DNA of 64,000 nt, taken from the NCBI GenBank assembly GCA_031772625.1, contig CM062817.1:885398184-885462183 (forward strand), read 5' to 3'. This document shows positions 11,514 through 21,658 of the stretch, in pieces. The stretch is from Pinus tabuliformis (lineage: Eukaryota; Streptophyta; Pinopsida; Pinales; Pinaceae). Made by a program: the position numbers and the translations under genes. Positions within the stretch are counted from its first letter, which is position 1, and every line of letters starts with the position of its first letter. Below the pieces are notes generated by a model. That model saw nothing but the letters and a program-made list of their open reading frames with translations, was not told the origin of the DNA and did no database searches.

Positions 11514-13005
11514 ATGGTGGATGAGGTCGTTGAGTTGCTCCGCGAGTATCAGGATTTGTTCCCTACAAAATTTTCTAACCTGAAATGGGTTATAGGCGAT
11601 TTAGGGGTGATGAGGATAACATTGAAACCAGACGCGAATCATATGAAACAGAGGCCATATTGCCTCAATCCTAAGTACAAAGAAAGGGTCCGCTTAGAAT
11701 TGGACAAAATGTTGGCAGCAGGAATCATTGAGCCAGTGGAGGAGTCTGACTGGGTAACTCTGATGGTCATTCAGGAAAAGAAGCAGAAAGATGAAATAAG
11801 GATCTACGTAGATCTTAGGAAGCTAAATGATGCTTGTGTGCATGATCACTTTCCAACTTTGTTCACTGATGAAGTGTTGGATAATGTCGGAGGAAAGGAA
11901 GCATACTCATTCACTGATGGGTTCTTAGGGTAACATCATATCAAGATCGCTCTTGAAGATAGGAGTAAGAAGACCTTCGCAACTGAATGGAGATGCTTTC
12001 ATTATACAGTAATTCCTTTTGGACTAAAGAACGCGTCAACGATCTTTTCCCGCATCATCATCGTGGCATTCAAGAACTTCATTCACAAGTTTTTGGAGGT
12101 ATACTTTGACGATTGGACGGTGTTTGAGCTGGTAAAGCACCATGTAGCTAGTCTACGCTTGATGCTAGATACATGCTGGAGGTATCAGATCGCACTAAAC
12201 TTGAAGAAGTGTCTATTTTGCGTCCCTTTCGGAATCTTGTTGGGTCATGTAGTATGCAGACAAGGATTAATGGTGGAACCAGCTAAGATCGTGGTTATAA
12301 TCAATTTGGAGGCACCAAGAAGTGTCAAACAGCTAAATGCAACGCTGGGGCATATTGGTTATTACCGAAAGTTCATCAAGAGTTATGCCCAGATTACCGC
12401 GCCGATGGAAAAATTGTTGAAGAAGGATGCTACATTATGTTGGAATGAAGAATGTCAGTGGAACTTGGATATGTTAAAAGAAAATATGGGCACAACATCG
12501 ATCATAGTCTTCTCGGATTGAAAGAAGGAATTTCATGTGAATGTGGATGTGTCATGTATTGCGTTGGGAGTAGTATTGACACAAGCCGGTGAGGGAGAGT
12601 TGGATCACCCTATTGTGTTTGCAAGCATAAAGCTATCTAAGACTTAGAAGAATTATTCGACGACATAATGCGAAGGTTTGGCTATGGTGTATGTGCTCTA
12701 GAATTTCAGGCACTACTTTCTAGGCAGACACTTTAAGATGTATACAGACCATTCTACATTAAAGTACCTGGTCAACAAGCCTGTGTTGGGGGTGGATATG
12801 CAGATGGTTGTTGTTGTTTCAGGAATATGATTTTGAAGTCATTGTGAAGCTAGGACGATTGAATGCAGGACCGGATCATTTGTCGAACATTGAAACAGGG
12901 GAGGAGCTTACTAATTTAGAGGAAGGACTCCCTGACGCCCGGCTCTTTGTGGTGCGCATAGCAGACACTCATTTTGCAAACATAATACACTTTCTAACTA
13001 CATGA
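11514..13005 (+). pseudogene. gypsy-1 reverse transcriptase and RNase H
   Basis: RT motifs appear in order: the connection YREYQDLFPTKFSNL-like start, PYCLNPKYKERV, the palm motif around IRIYVDLRKLNDAC, then PFGLKNAS, and the catalytic YFDDW at about 12103 (the usual Y-x-DD). The thumb region RQGLMVEPAK and GYYRKFIKSYAQI follow, then LCWNEECQ. RNase H starts at VNVDVSCIALGVVLTQ (about 12540) and includes YTDHSTLKYLVNK. A frame change sits near 12800, and stops occur at 11931, 12520, 12647 and 12667. The enzyme would copy element RNA to DNA; this copy cannot. Confidence 0.9.
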
Positions 13006-13044
13006 ATGACTCTATAAGGGTACACCAGCCAACAAAAGAATAAA

Positions 13045-13765
13045 TTGGTGGTGCGAACAGCAAATTTTTCTGTTATTACAGGTCAGTTGTATAAGATGGG
13101 AGCGGATGAAATATTGCGACGTTATGTGCCTGAGTTTGAACAAAGCAGCATCCTAGCAGAAGCTCATGGAGGGGTTGCGGGAGGCCATTATGCAGACAAA
13201 GCAACAGCACAAAAGATTTTACACGTTGAGTTGTGGTGGCTGACACTCTATAAGGATTCCAAAGCTTATTATATGGCATGCGATGCATGTCAGAGGACGG
13301 GCAGGCCATCACGGAGGGATGAGTTGCTTCTGAATCTGCAAGTGTCGTTGCATCCATTTGAAAAATGGGCAATTGATTTTGTAGGACCAATTCAGCCTCC
13401 AGGAAAGAAAACGGGTGCATGGTATATCATCACAGCGACTGAGTATTTGACCAGATGGGACGAGGCGCAGCCTATAAAGGATTGTGCAGGGGAAACAACA
13501 GAGAAGTTCCTATTTGAATATGTGCTGACTAGGTTTGGTTGCCTAAAGATTTTGATGAGCGATTGCGATACACATTTCCTTAATGAAATGATCAGCGCAC
13601 TGACGGAAGAATTCCAAGTTTATCATCAAAAGAGCACGTTGTATCATCCTCAAGCTAATGGGACCATGGAAGCGTTTAATAAGATATTGGAGAACGCGCT
13701 AACAAAGGTTTGTAATGCACAGAGGAATGATTGGGACGTGTGCGTACCAGTGGTGTTATGGGCTT
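13045..13765 (+). pseudogene. gypsy-1 integrase, 5' part (cut by transposon insertion)
   Basis: The HHCC zinc domain is present: H in EAHGGVAGGH, then CDACQRTG. The core shows the first Asp in WAIDFVGP, the second in MSDCDTHF and the catalytic Glu in ANGTMEAFNKI, so the D-D-E set is intact. The open frame is clean for 240 codons. It ends at VPVVLWA, where the 4-bp target duplication GCTT and the TIR of the large DNA transposon begin. The very next residues of the family (YRTT) are found at 36314 after the transposon, so the break is purely the insertion. Confidence 0.92.
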
Positions 13766-13792
13766 AACAATGTAAACTTTGAAACAGGAACT
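13766..13792 (+). repeat. left TIR of the large transposon (27 bp)
   Basis: It starts AACAATGTAAACTTTG and matches the reverse complement of 36287-36313 at all 27 positions. It is preceded by the target duplication GCTT at 13762-13765. Confidence 0.95.
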
Positions 13793-13865
13793 ATAAACTC
13801 AAAATGGGAACTCTGGCCAAAAAACCCCGAAAAAACATCAAAAATAGTGCTAAAAACGAAAAGTG

Positions 13866-14030
13866 TGTACACTAGAACGATGGTTTTTTTTTAGGGTCAA
13901 TTTTTAACATGTTTTAAAAATGGTGGTGTTAACGAAATTTTCGTGCAAAAGACACCTTGAAAATGAAAAAGTGTTGATACTAGAACGATGATCTTTTTTA
14001 GGGTCAATTTTCAACATTTTTAAAAATACT
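13866..14030. repeat. subterminal direct repeat, unit ~110 bp
   Basis: Two copies of an ACTAGAACGATG-TTTTTTAGGGTCAA-TTTAACAT block begin at about 13872 and 13980, just inside the left TIR. Subterminal repeats of this kind often serve as extra transposase binding sites in DNA transposons. That function is inference here, and no matching copies were seen at the right end. Confidence 0.6.
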
Positions 14031-14200
14031 AGTAAAACCGAATTTTTATTTGCAAAAAAACAGTTGTTTAAATGAGGAAAAGATACACTAAAATTTTTGG
14101 TAGAATAAAATTTTTCTTTCCTAACTATAAATTCAACATGTTTTAAACCATAACATTCTAGATACAAAAAAAATTGGAATTTTTTCAACCATTTTGTCAA

Positions 14201-15508
14201 CTACCATCTATGGCTTATACACACCATTGAAGGGTGTGTATTTGTGGCATACCAATGTACTTCAACACTTGTAACATCCTCATTTTCTGTAAATACCTTT
14301 ATAACCTTAGAAACCCATAATGGATAGCCATTGGGATCCTCATCTGCTAGCACTATGATCATGCAACCCTGCTTAATATCTTGTATTGAACCCCTGTAAA
14401 GGTCTTCCATGGCTTCACATTATGCATGAGATCTTCTGGAACCAATCTACATCTCTCTTTCCTCTGCCTATGAAGAATTAACAATACCTTGTTCAACAAT
14501 GTTTATTTCCTCATGTTCATTTGACACATTTTGTGGCCAAATAAATGGATTTTTCAAAGGTATATATTCATTTGTTGTTGTTGAAATGATATCACTTTGA
14601 TTATTGAAAAATGACTCCCACCAAATTGAATCAGCAATGTCAAAGTACTCATATGTATATCTAATACATTTTTTAATTTCTTCTACGCAATCAGAATAAT
14701 TTATATCTCTATTCTGTCTACGTGCATTATGAACTTCACCAACTGATTGTAATAACAATATTTTTGATGCAAATATTTGATGATCTAGAATGAACTTCAA
14801 AAATTCCAAACCTGATGACAGTGCCCATTCTGCAGTAGTTGAATACTTCTTGCCCCATATTAGTGTTTTCCCATCAATTTTTTTGATACGAAATTGATGT
14901 TGGAAGCTAATGTCATTAAGTTGTTCAATGCATTTCTCCTCACCATGTGATCCCAAAATAAACCTTCGCATGTCAACAGTTTCTTCCAACACATCAAAAG
15001 TAGGCTTTGGCATGTATGATTTCTTAATACATTCAATTAATGATGGAAAGCTCCCAACTTCCTTCCTCCTCAATGTGACTGAAAAACGACTGAACATCTG
15101 ATCAATATGGTCATGAGTGTGCCCAACAAGAAGGAAACCAACCTTTACCTTCTAAAAAATTCTCAATTCAACAAGCATATTTAAATATCCAAAAACAACC
15201 AGATTTTTGTTTTCACGGCAAGTGTTGTCCAATTGTAGATATAAAACTTTAGGAAGATTACTAGACCAATGAGAAAGCACATCATGAAATATGGTTATTG
15301 TCATATTTTCATCATTATGAATATTTGGAGTTGTGAAGTACACCCTTGGCAACATTTTTCCATTGAAGACCATACAACCTACCAAGTGATACTGAATAAA
15401 ATTTCCTCTTGTAAATTTTTGGGTGTGCGAACAAAATGTGGTAAAAGTGTTTTCTTCTGGTCCATACCATCAATTATCAAACCCAAATATTTATTCGGAT
15501 TATCATAA
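14201..15508 (-). pseudogene. DDE transposase, C-terminal half (DUF7869-like)
   Basis: Reading down from 15508, the minus strand gives YLGLIIDGMDQKKTLLPHF (first catalytic Asp), then VGCMVFNGKMLPRVYFTTPN, LPKVLYLQLDNTCRENKN (second Asp, D-N-T), VKVGFLLVGHTHDHIDQMFS and FSVTL. The tail has a basic-acidic domain with DEDPNGYPLWVSKVIKVF and VEVHWYAT, similar to a BAH-like end. This order is that of the eukaryotic family I know as DUF7869, which has an RNase H-like catalytic fold. Stops and frame changes occur at about 15395, 15152 and 14468. The gene is cut at 15510 by the LTR array and continues from 21659. The stop codon is at 14201. Family name from memory; the D...D-N pattern is directly visible. 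Confidence 0.75.
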
Positions 15509-15510
15509 TA

Positions 15511-16154
15511 TGATCTGGATTCAAGCAAGAACGCAATAGATTACAGAGATAACCATAAATACAGAGATGCGATAACCATAAAAACATAGATGCAGCGGAA
15601 ATAATACTTCATTTCATTAATGGAGAATACTGAAATATGCTTACAAATAGAAATAACCCAGCTAGGGCGATGGTAGCTTATCTCTAAGAAGAGATGTGTC
15701 GGCTACATGCCTCTGAACTGTTTCGAACTGTCTTTACAATGAGGCTCGAAGGCCTATTTATTATTGAGAAACAATGGAAAACCCTTAACATTCCAAAACC
15801 TAACCCTAGAAGATGAAACGCCAAACTATGGGCCCCGTTTGGGTAAATTGGTACATCAACTTCCCGGGGTCGTAACTTTGGCATACGACCTCCATTTGAC
15901 GCGCATGATAGCCCATTGGAAAGATATCTCTGAGGACTACAACGAAAAAGATGATTTTTTAACTAAAAAATCATAGAGGTAGATTTCCCAAAAAACGTTG
16001 TTTAGGGCCTCAAAACGGCTCCGGAAGTTTAGGACCCGAAAAACTGCTAAAAATAGTAAATTGCGCTATAATTAAGGAAACTGAAAAACTGAAAGAGACA
16101 GTTATGGGGGTCCAAATGGGATAGGTGGGTGGCCACCAACATCCACCTGGATCA
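15511..16154 (-). repeat. gypsy-2 LTR copy 1 (3' end of array)
   Basis: 644 bp, TGATCTGG...GGATCA. It differs from copy 2 at a few per cent of sites by eye (for example CTGGATTCAAGCAAG against CCGGATTTAAGCAGG). The adjacent C-run at 16156-16168 is the polypurine tract on the minus strand. Confidence 0.92.
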
Positions 16155-18249
16155 TCCCCCCCCCCCCCTTAGGAAGCAATGGTCCCCATTGCGTTGAGTT
16201 CCTCCTTGAGATGAGGAAGCTTCTGCTGAGCTGGGTCTCCAGTGATCTGTTCTGCAATCTCTGATGTGTCCAGAAATGGTGGGAAGCATGGTCGGCGATG
16301 GTCCACATTGAACAATCGGTGCAAGCGAAGGAATGGAGGAATGTTGTGCTTCAAAGCATTGCTGCCCAAAGCCTTGTTACTGGTGTAAGGACCATGTCGA
16401 AGCGGTCTGAGTTTCTGATGGGTTCTGGTAAGGCGTTCTCTCTGCAAATGTAACCAAACTTTTTCGCCCACCTGAAACTTGTGTGGTACCCCTCTGGGTA
16501 AGGAGAAGTTGTTCCTGTGTTCTGTCATGACTGTATCCCTATGTTGCTGCTGCTGCATGGAGGAACCCTTTGCGAGGGTCATGGATGTAGCAACGATCTT
16601 CCCCTTACTTTGGGAGCGAACCAGACAGAAAATAAATTTCCTAGTCTGTGAGATGAGCTTGCTGCCTTTCTTAGCAGTGATCAAAGAGGTGGTGGTAGGT
16701 GGAGCTACCTCTGGTATCCTGTATAATGAATTATCCAAAGAAATAATGACAGCGCGAGGCCTTGACTCATACACAGCATGTCGCCTCCATAAGTATGGCT
16801 GGCCTAATAGTATATCACAAACATCCAGAGGTGTAACATCACACAATACCTCATCTGTGAAGCGCTTGATGCTGTAGGGAAGGCGGCACTACTGGTGAAC
16901 TTTGAGATCTCGTCCTTCGTGAAGCCACCCGATACTGTACGGTTGTGGGTGTGGCATAGTTGGTAGGCCCAACCGCTTCACGACCTCTGCTGAAACGAGG
17001 TTCTTTTGGCTGCCACTATCGACAATGAATTGCAGCGGCGAACCCTTCACCCACATCTGTGAGTGGAAAAGACGTTCCCCCTCCTCTGGCTCTTCAGGCT
17101 CATTCTTCTAGATCTTGGCAGTGGCAACAGTGGCACTAGGATCCGCATCAATGATTTGCTTCCCTTTGCCATCCCCTTGTCGGGTTCCGGCTCAGAGTCA
17201 GAACATGCATCTGATTCGGAAGCCTTCAACTCGGCCACCAGCGACTGCTTGGTCCAACACTCACTTGTGTTATGAGTGGGACTCTTGTGGAACTCACACC
17301 ACTTTCCTGTGTCCATCTTCGGCTTCGTGGTGTTGTTCTTTTCTTGCAGCTTAGAGGGGTTGTCTTGGGTCACCCCGCCTTGGCTTTGTCCTTTGTGCTT
17401 CGGATTTGCAGATCCAAAGTCTCGCTTCTTCTATTTGAACTTTTGCTCGATTTTGACAGCGTATCGGTATGTTGTGCCGAGTGAGGAGATGTTCAAGAAC
17501 TCCATCTCTTCCTGGATGTATCTGTGTAGGCAGCCACGGTATTTGAGTACCAGATGCAGCTCAGAATCTTTGATACCCAACTGTGTGCGAAGGGTATGAA
17601 AAATATTTGTGAACTCTGGTACATCTTGGTCTCGTCCCTGCCGCAGTGTGGTCCATTTGATGTATTTGTCCTCATAGTTTTTGACAGGGTAGTACTACTC
17701 CTTGATGTCATCCCGGAAGTTATTCCAAGTGGGGGTGGTTGAAAATAGTGAGCCTGTACTTTCATCCTTCTGCTCGCAGTATGTTTCCCACCAGTCCTTG
17801 ACGTGGGGGGCTGCTTTGAGAAGAGCGAAAACAATCTTTTCCCGACTTGAAAATTCATGAACAGAAAAATACCCATCTAGCAGATTTAACCATTTATCTA
17901 CGGCATCTGCGTCTATTTGAACCTCGAAGATGGGGATTTCAAAATTAACTTGTACCTTAAATGGTGTGGTGTTTCCAGAGTAGCTGTTGGAAGCCGATGC
18001 GTCGCCTCTGGGTAGCCGCTGAAGGATCTATGCAAAGTTATCCATCATCTGTTCGTTTGCCACTCGACAGCTTCTTCGAGAAAGATTCTGATAGGATCTC
18101 CTGCCCCCTCGTCTTTCTTCTCATCCACCATGGGAGGTCGTCAAGATTTGCGAGGTTGGTCTTGCAAAGGTTCGACCAATTCAAGCCCTAACTCCTTATA
18201 TCCCGACCTCGTTGGGGACATGCAAAGAAAAACAGAGAAAAAACAGACT
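16155..18249 (-). pseudogene. gypsy-2 internal region 1: gag, protease, integrase C-terminus
   Basis: Read from right to left. Gag starts near 18200 and includes a capsid segment (YIKWTTLRQGRDQDVPEFTN, then SELHLVLKYRGCLHRYIQ), interrupted by TAG near 17693 and TAG near 17432. A zinc-knuckle-like CX2HX4HX4C (CEFHKSPTHNTSEC) follows. The protease shows FIVDSGSQKNLVLAEVV and ILLGQPYLWRR. Instead of RT, the frame runs through MQQQQHRDTVMTEHRN straight into the post-integrase domain (KFQVGEKVWLHLQRERL, LRPLRHGPY, LFNVDHRRPCFPP), ending near 16169. The fusion point is at a CAG run, about 16540-16556. Removal of RT, RNase H and integrase core makes it dependent on a partner for copying. Confidence 0.85.
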
Positions 18250-18261
18250 GCTCTGATACCA
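18250..18261 (-). promoter_or_regulatory. primer-binding site, tRNA-iMet type
   Basis: GCTCTGATACCA on the plus strand is TGGTATCAGAGC on the minus strand, the 12-base complement of the plant initiator Met tRNA 3' end. It sits one base from the LTR copy 2 end, which fixes the element as minus-strand. Confidence 0.9.
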
Positions 18262-18262
18262 C

Positions 18263-18906
18263 TGATCCGGATTTAAGCAGGAACGCAATAGATTACAGAG
18301 ATAACCATAAATACAGAGATGCGATAATCATAAAAACAGAGATGCAGTGGAAATAATACTTCATTTCATTAATGGAGAATACTGAAATATGCTTACAAAT
18401 AGAAATAACCTAGCTAGGGCGATGGTAGCTTATCTCTGAGAAGAGATGTGTCAGCTACATGCCTCTGAATTGTTTCGAACTGTCTTTAAAATGAGGCTCG
18501 AAGGCCTATTTATTATTGAGAAACAATGGAAAACCCTTAACATTCCAAAACCTAACCTTAGAAGATGAAACGCCAAACTGTGGGCCCCGTTTGGGTAAAT
18601 TGGTACATCAACTTCCCGGGGTCGTAACTTTGGCATACGATCTCCGTTTGACGCGCATGATAGCCCGTTGGAAAGATATCTCCGAGGACTACAACGAAAA
18701 AGATGATTTTTTAACTAAAAAATCATAGAGGTAGATTTCCCAAAAAACGTCGTTTAGGGCCTCAAAACGGCTCCGGAAGTTTAGGACCCGAAAAACTGCT
18801 AAAAATAGTAAATTGCGCTATAATTAAGGAAACTGAAAAACTGAAAGAGACAGTTATGGGGGTCCAAATGGGATAGGTGGGTGGCCACCAACATCCACCT
18901 GGATCA
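18263..18906 (-). repeat. gypsy-2 LTR copy 2 (shared middle LTR)
   Basis: 644 bp, TGATCCGG...GGATCA. It serves as 5' LTR of internal region 1 and 3' LTR of internal region 2. A polypurine tract lies at 18910-18919 on the left of internal region 2. Confidence 0.92.
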
Positions 18907-20996
18907 TTACCCCCCCCCTTAGGAAGCAATGGTCCCCATTGCGTTGAGTTCCTCCTTGAAATGAGGAAGCTTCTGCTGAGCTGGGTCTCCAGTGAGTTGT
19001 TCTGCAATCTCTGATGTGTCCAGAAATGGTGGGAAGCATGGTCGGCGATGGTCCACATTGAACAATCGGTGCAAGCGAAGGAATGGAGGAATGTTGTGCT
19101 TCAAATCATTGTTGCCCACAGCCTTGTTACTGGTGTAAGGACCATGTCGAAGCGGTCTAAGTTTCTGATGGGTTTTGGTAAGGCGTTCTCTGCAGATGTA
19201 ACCAAAATTTTTCACCCACCTGAAACTTGTGTGGTACCCCTCTGGGTAAGGAGAAGTTGTTCCTGTGTTCTGTCATGACTGTATCCCTATGTTGTTGCTG
19301 CTGCATGGAGGAACCCTTTGCGGGGGTCATGGATGTAGCAACGATCTTCCCCTTACTTTGGGAGCGAACCAGACAGAAAATAAATTTCCTAGTCTGTGAG
19401 ATGAGTTTGCTGCCTTTCTTAGCTGTGATCAAAGAGGTGGTGGTAGGTGGAGCTACCTCTGGTATCCTGTATAATGAATTATCCAAAGAAATAATGACAG
19501 CGCGAGGCCTTGACTCATACACAGCATGTCGCCTCCACAAGTATGGTTGGCCTAATAGTATATCACAAACATCCAGAGGTGTAACATCACACAATACCTC
19601 ATCTGTGAAGGGCTTGATGCTGTAGGGAAGGCGGCACTGCTGGTGAACTTTGAGATCTCGTCCTTCGTGAAGCCACGCGATACTGTACGGTTGTGGGTGT
19701 GGCATAGTTGGTAGGCCAAACCGCTTCACGACCTCTGCTAAAACGAGGTTCTTTTGGCTGCCACTATCGACAATGAATTGCAGCGGCGAACCCTTCACCC
19801 ACATCTGTGAGTGGAAAAGGCGTTCCCCCTCCTCTGGCTCTTCGGGCTCATTCTTCTGGATCTTGGCAGTGGCAACAGTGGCACTAGGATCCGCATCAAT
19901 GATTTGCTTCCCTTTGCCATCCCCTTGTCGGGTTCCAGCTCAGAGTCAGAACATGCATCTGATTCGGAAGCCTTCAACTCGGCCACCAGCGACTGCTTGG
20001 TCCAACACTCACTTGTGTTATGAGTGGGACTCTTGTGGAACTCACACCACTTTCCTGTGTCCTTCTTCGGCTTCATGGTGTTGTTCTTTTCTTGCAGCTT
20101 AGAGGGGTTGTCTTGGGTCACCCCGCCTTGGCTTTGTCCTTTGGGATTCGGATTTGCAGATCCAAAGTCTCGCTTCTTCTATTTGAACTTTTTCTCGATT
20201 TTGACAGCGTATCGGTATGATGTGCCGAGTGAGGAGATGTTCAAGAACTCCATCTCTTCCTGGATGTATCTGTGTAGGCAGTCGCGGTATTTGAGTACCA
20301 GATGCAGCTCAGAATCTTTGATACCCAACTGTGTGCGAAGGGTATGAAAAATATTTGTGAACTCTGGTACATCTTGGTCTCGTCCCTGCCGCAGTGTGGT
20401 CCATTTGATGTATTTGTCCTCATAGCTTTTGACAGGGTAGTACTACTCCTTGATGTCATCCTGGAAGTCATTCCAAGTGGGGGTGGTTGAAAATAGTGAG
20501 CCTGTACTTTCATCCTTCTGCTCACAGTATGTTTCCCACCAGTCCTTGACGTGGGGGGCTACTTTGACAAGAGCGAAAACAATCTTTTTCCGACTTGAAA
20601 ATTCATGAACAGAAAAATACCCATCTAGCAGATTTAACCATTTATTACGGCATCTGCGTCTATTTGAACCTCGAAGATGGGGATTTCAAAATTAACTTGT
20701 ACCTTAAACGGTGTGGCGTTTCCAGAGTAGCTGTTGGAAGCCGATGCGTCGCCTCTGGGTAGCCGCTGAAGGATCTACGCAAAGCTATCCATCATCCGTT
20801 CGTTTGCCACTCGACGGCTTCTTCAAGCAAGATTCTGATAGGATCTCCTGCCCCCTCGTCTTTCTTCTCATCCACCATGGGAGGTCGTCAAGATTTGCGA
20901 GGTTGGTCTTGCAAAGGTTCGACCAATTCAAGCCCTAACTCCTTATATCCCGACCTCGTTGGGGACATGCAAAGAAAAACAGAGAAAAAACAGACC
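18907..20996 (-). pseudogene. gypsy-2 internal region 2: same deleted gag-protease-IN tail
   Basis: It is nearly identical to internal region 1, including the same two in-frame TAG codons in gag, the same protease (FIVDSGSQKNLVL) and the same direct fusion to the integrase C-terminus at the CAG run (about 19287-19303). A 2-bp difference near 19190 (CTCTGCAGATG against CTCTCTGCAAATG) gives this copy a frame break in the integrase tail. Shared stops and shared deletion mean both units descend from one already defective copy. Confidence 0.85.
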
Positions 20997-21008
20997 GCTC
21001 TAATACCA
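20997..21008 (-). promoter_or_regulatory. mutated primer-binding site of internal region 2
   Basis: GCTCTAATACCA on the plus strand is the iMet-tRNA primer site with one substitution compared with 18250-18261. It is one base from LTR copy 3. Confidence 0.85.
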
Positions 21009-21009
21009 C

Positions 21010-21653
21010 TGATCCGGATTTAAGCAAGAACGCAATAGATTACAGAGATAACCATAAATACAGAGATGCGATAACCATAAAAACAGAGATGCAGTGGAAA
21101 TAATACTTCATTTCATTAATGGAGAATACTGAAATATGCTTACAAATAGAAATAACCTAGCTAGGGCGATGGTAGCTTATCTCTGAGAAGAGATGTGTCA
21201 GCTACATGCCTCTGAACTATTTCGAACTGTCTTTGCAATGAGGCTCGAAGGCCTATTTATTATTGAGAAACAATGGAAAACCCTTAACATTCCAAAACCT
21301 AACCCTAGAAGATGAAACACCAAACTATGGGCCCCGTTTGGGTAAATTGGTACATCAACTTCCCGGGGTCGTAACTTTGGCATACGATCTCCGTTTGACG
21401 CGCATGATAGCCCGTTGGAAAGATCTCTCCGAGGAATACAACGAAAAAGATGATTTTTTAACCAAAAAATAATAGAGGTAGATTTCCCAAAAAATGTCGT
21501 TTAGGGCCTCAAAACGGCTCCGGAAGTTTAGGACCCGAAAAACTACTAAAAATAGTAAACTGCCCTATAATTAAGGAAACTAAAAAACTGAAAGAGACAG
21601 TTGTGGGGGTCCAAATGGGATAGGTAGGTGGCCATCAACATCCACCTGGATCA
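21010..21653 (-). repeat. gypsy-2 LTR copy 3 (5' end of array)
   Basis: 644 bp, TGATCCGG...GGATCA, followed by target duplication TAATA at 21654-21658. Confidence 0.92.
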
Positions 21654-21658
21654 TAATA

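Larger units (their letters stand above)
15511..21653 (-). mobile_element. gypsy-2: LTR-internal-LTR-internal-LTR array
   Basis: Three LTR copies, each 644 bp (15511-16154, 18263-18906, 21010-21653), alternate with two near-identical internal regions of about 2.1 kb. The whole is bounded by a perfect 5-bp duplication TAATA (15506-15510 and 21654-21658), so it occupies one insertion site. LTRs begin TGATC and end GGATCA. Minus orientation is shown by primer sites at the right end of each internal region and polypurine tracts (C-runs on the plus strand) at the left. The internal regions encode gag, protease and the integrase C-terminus only; RT, RNase H and the integrase core are missing, so the unit is non-autonomous. 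It interrupts the transposase gene of the larger transposon. Confidence 0.93.
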
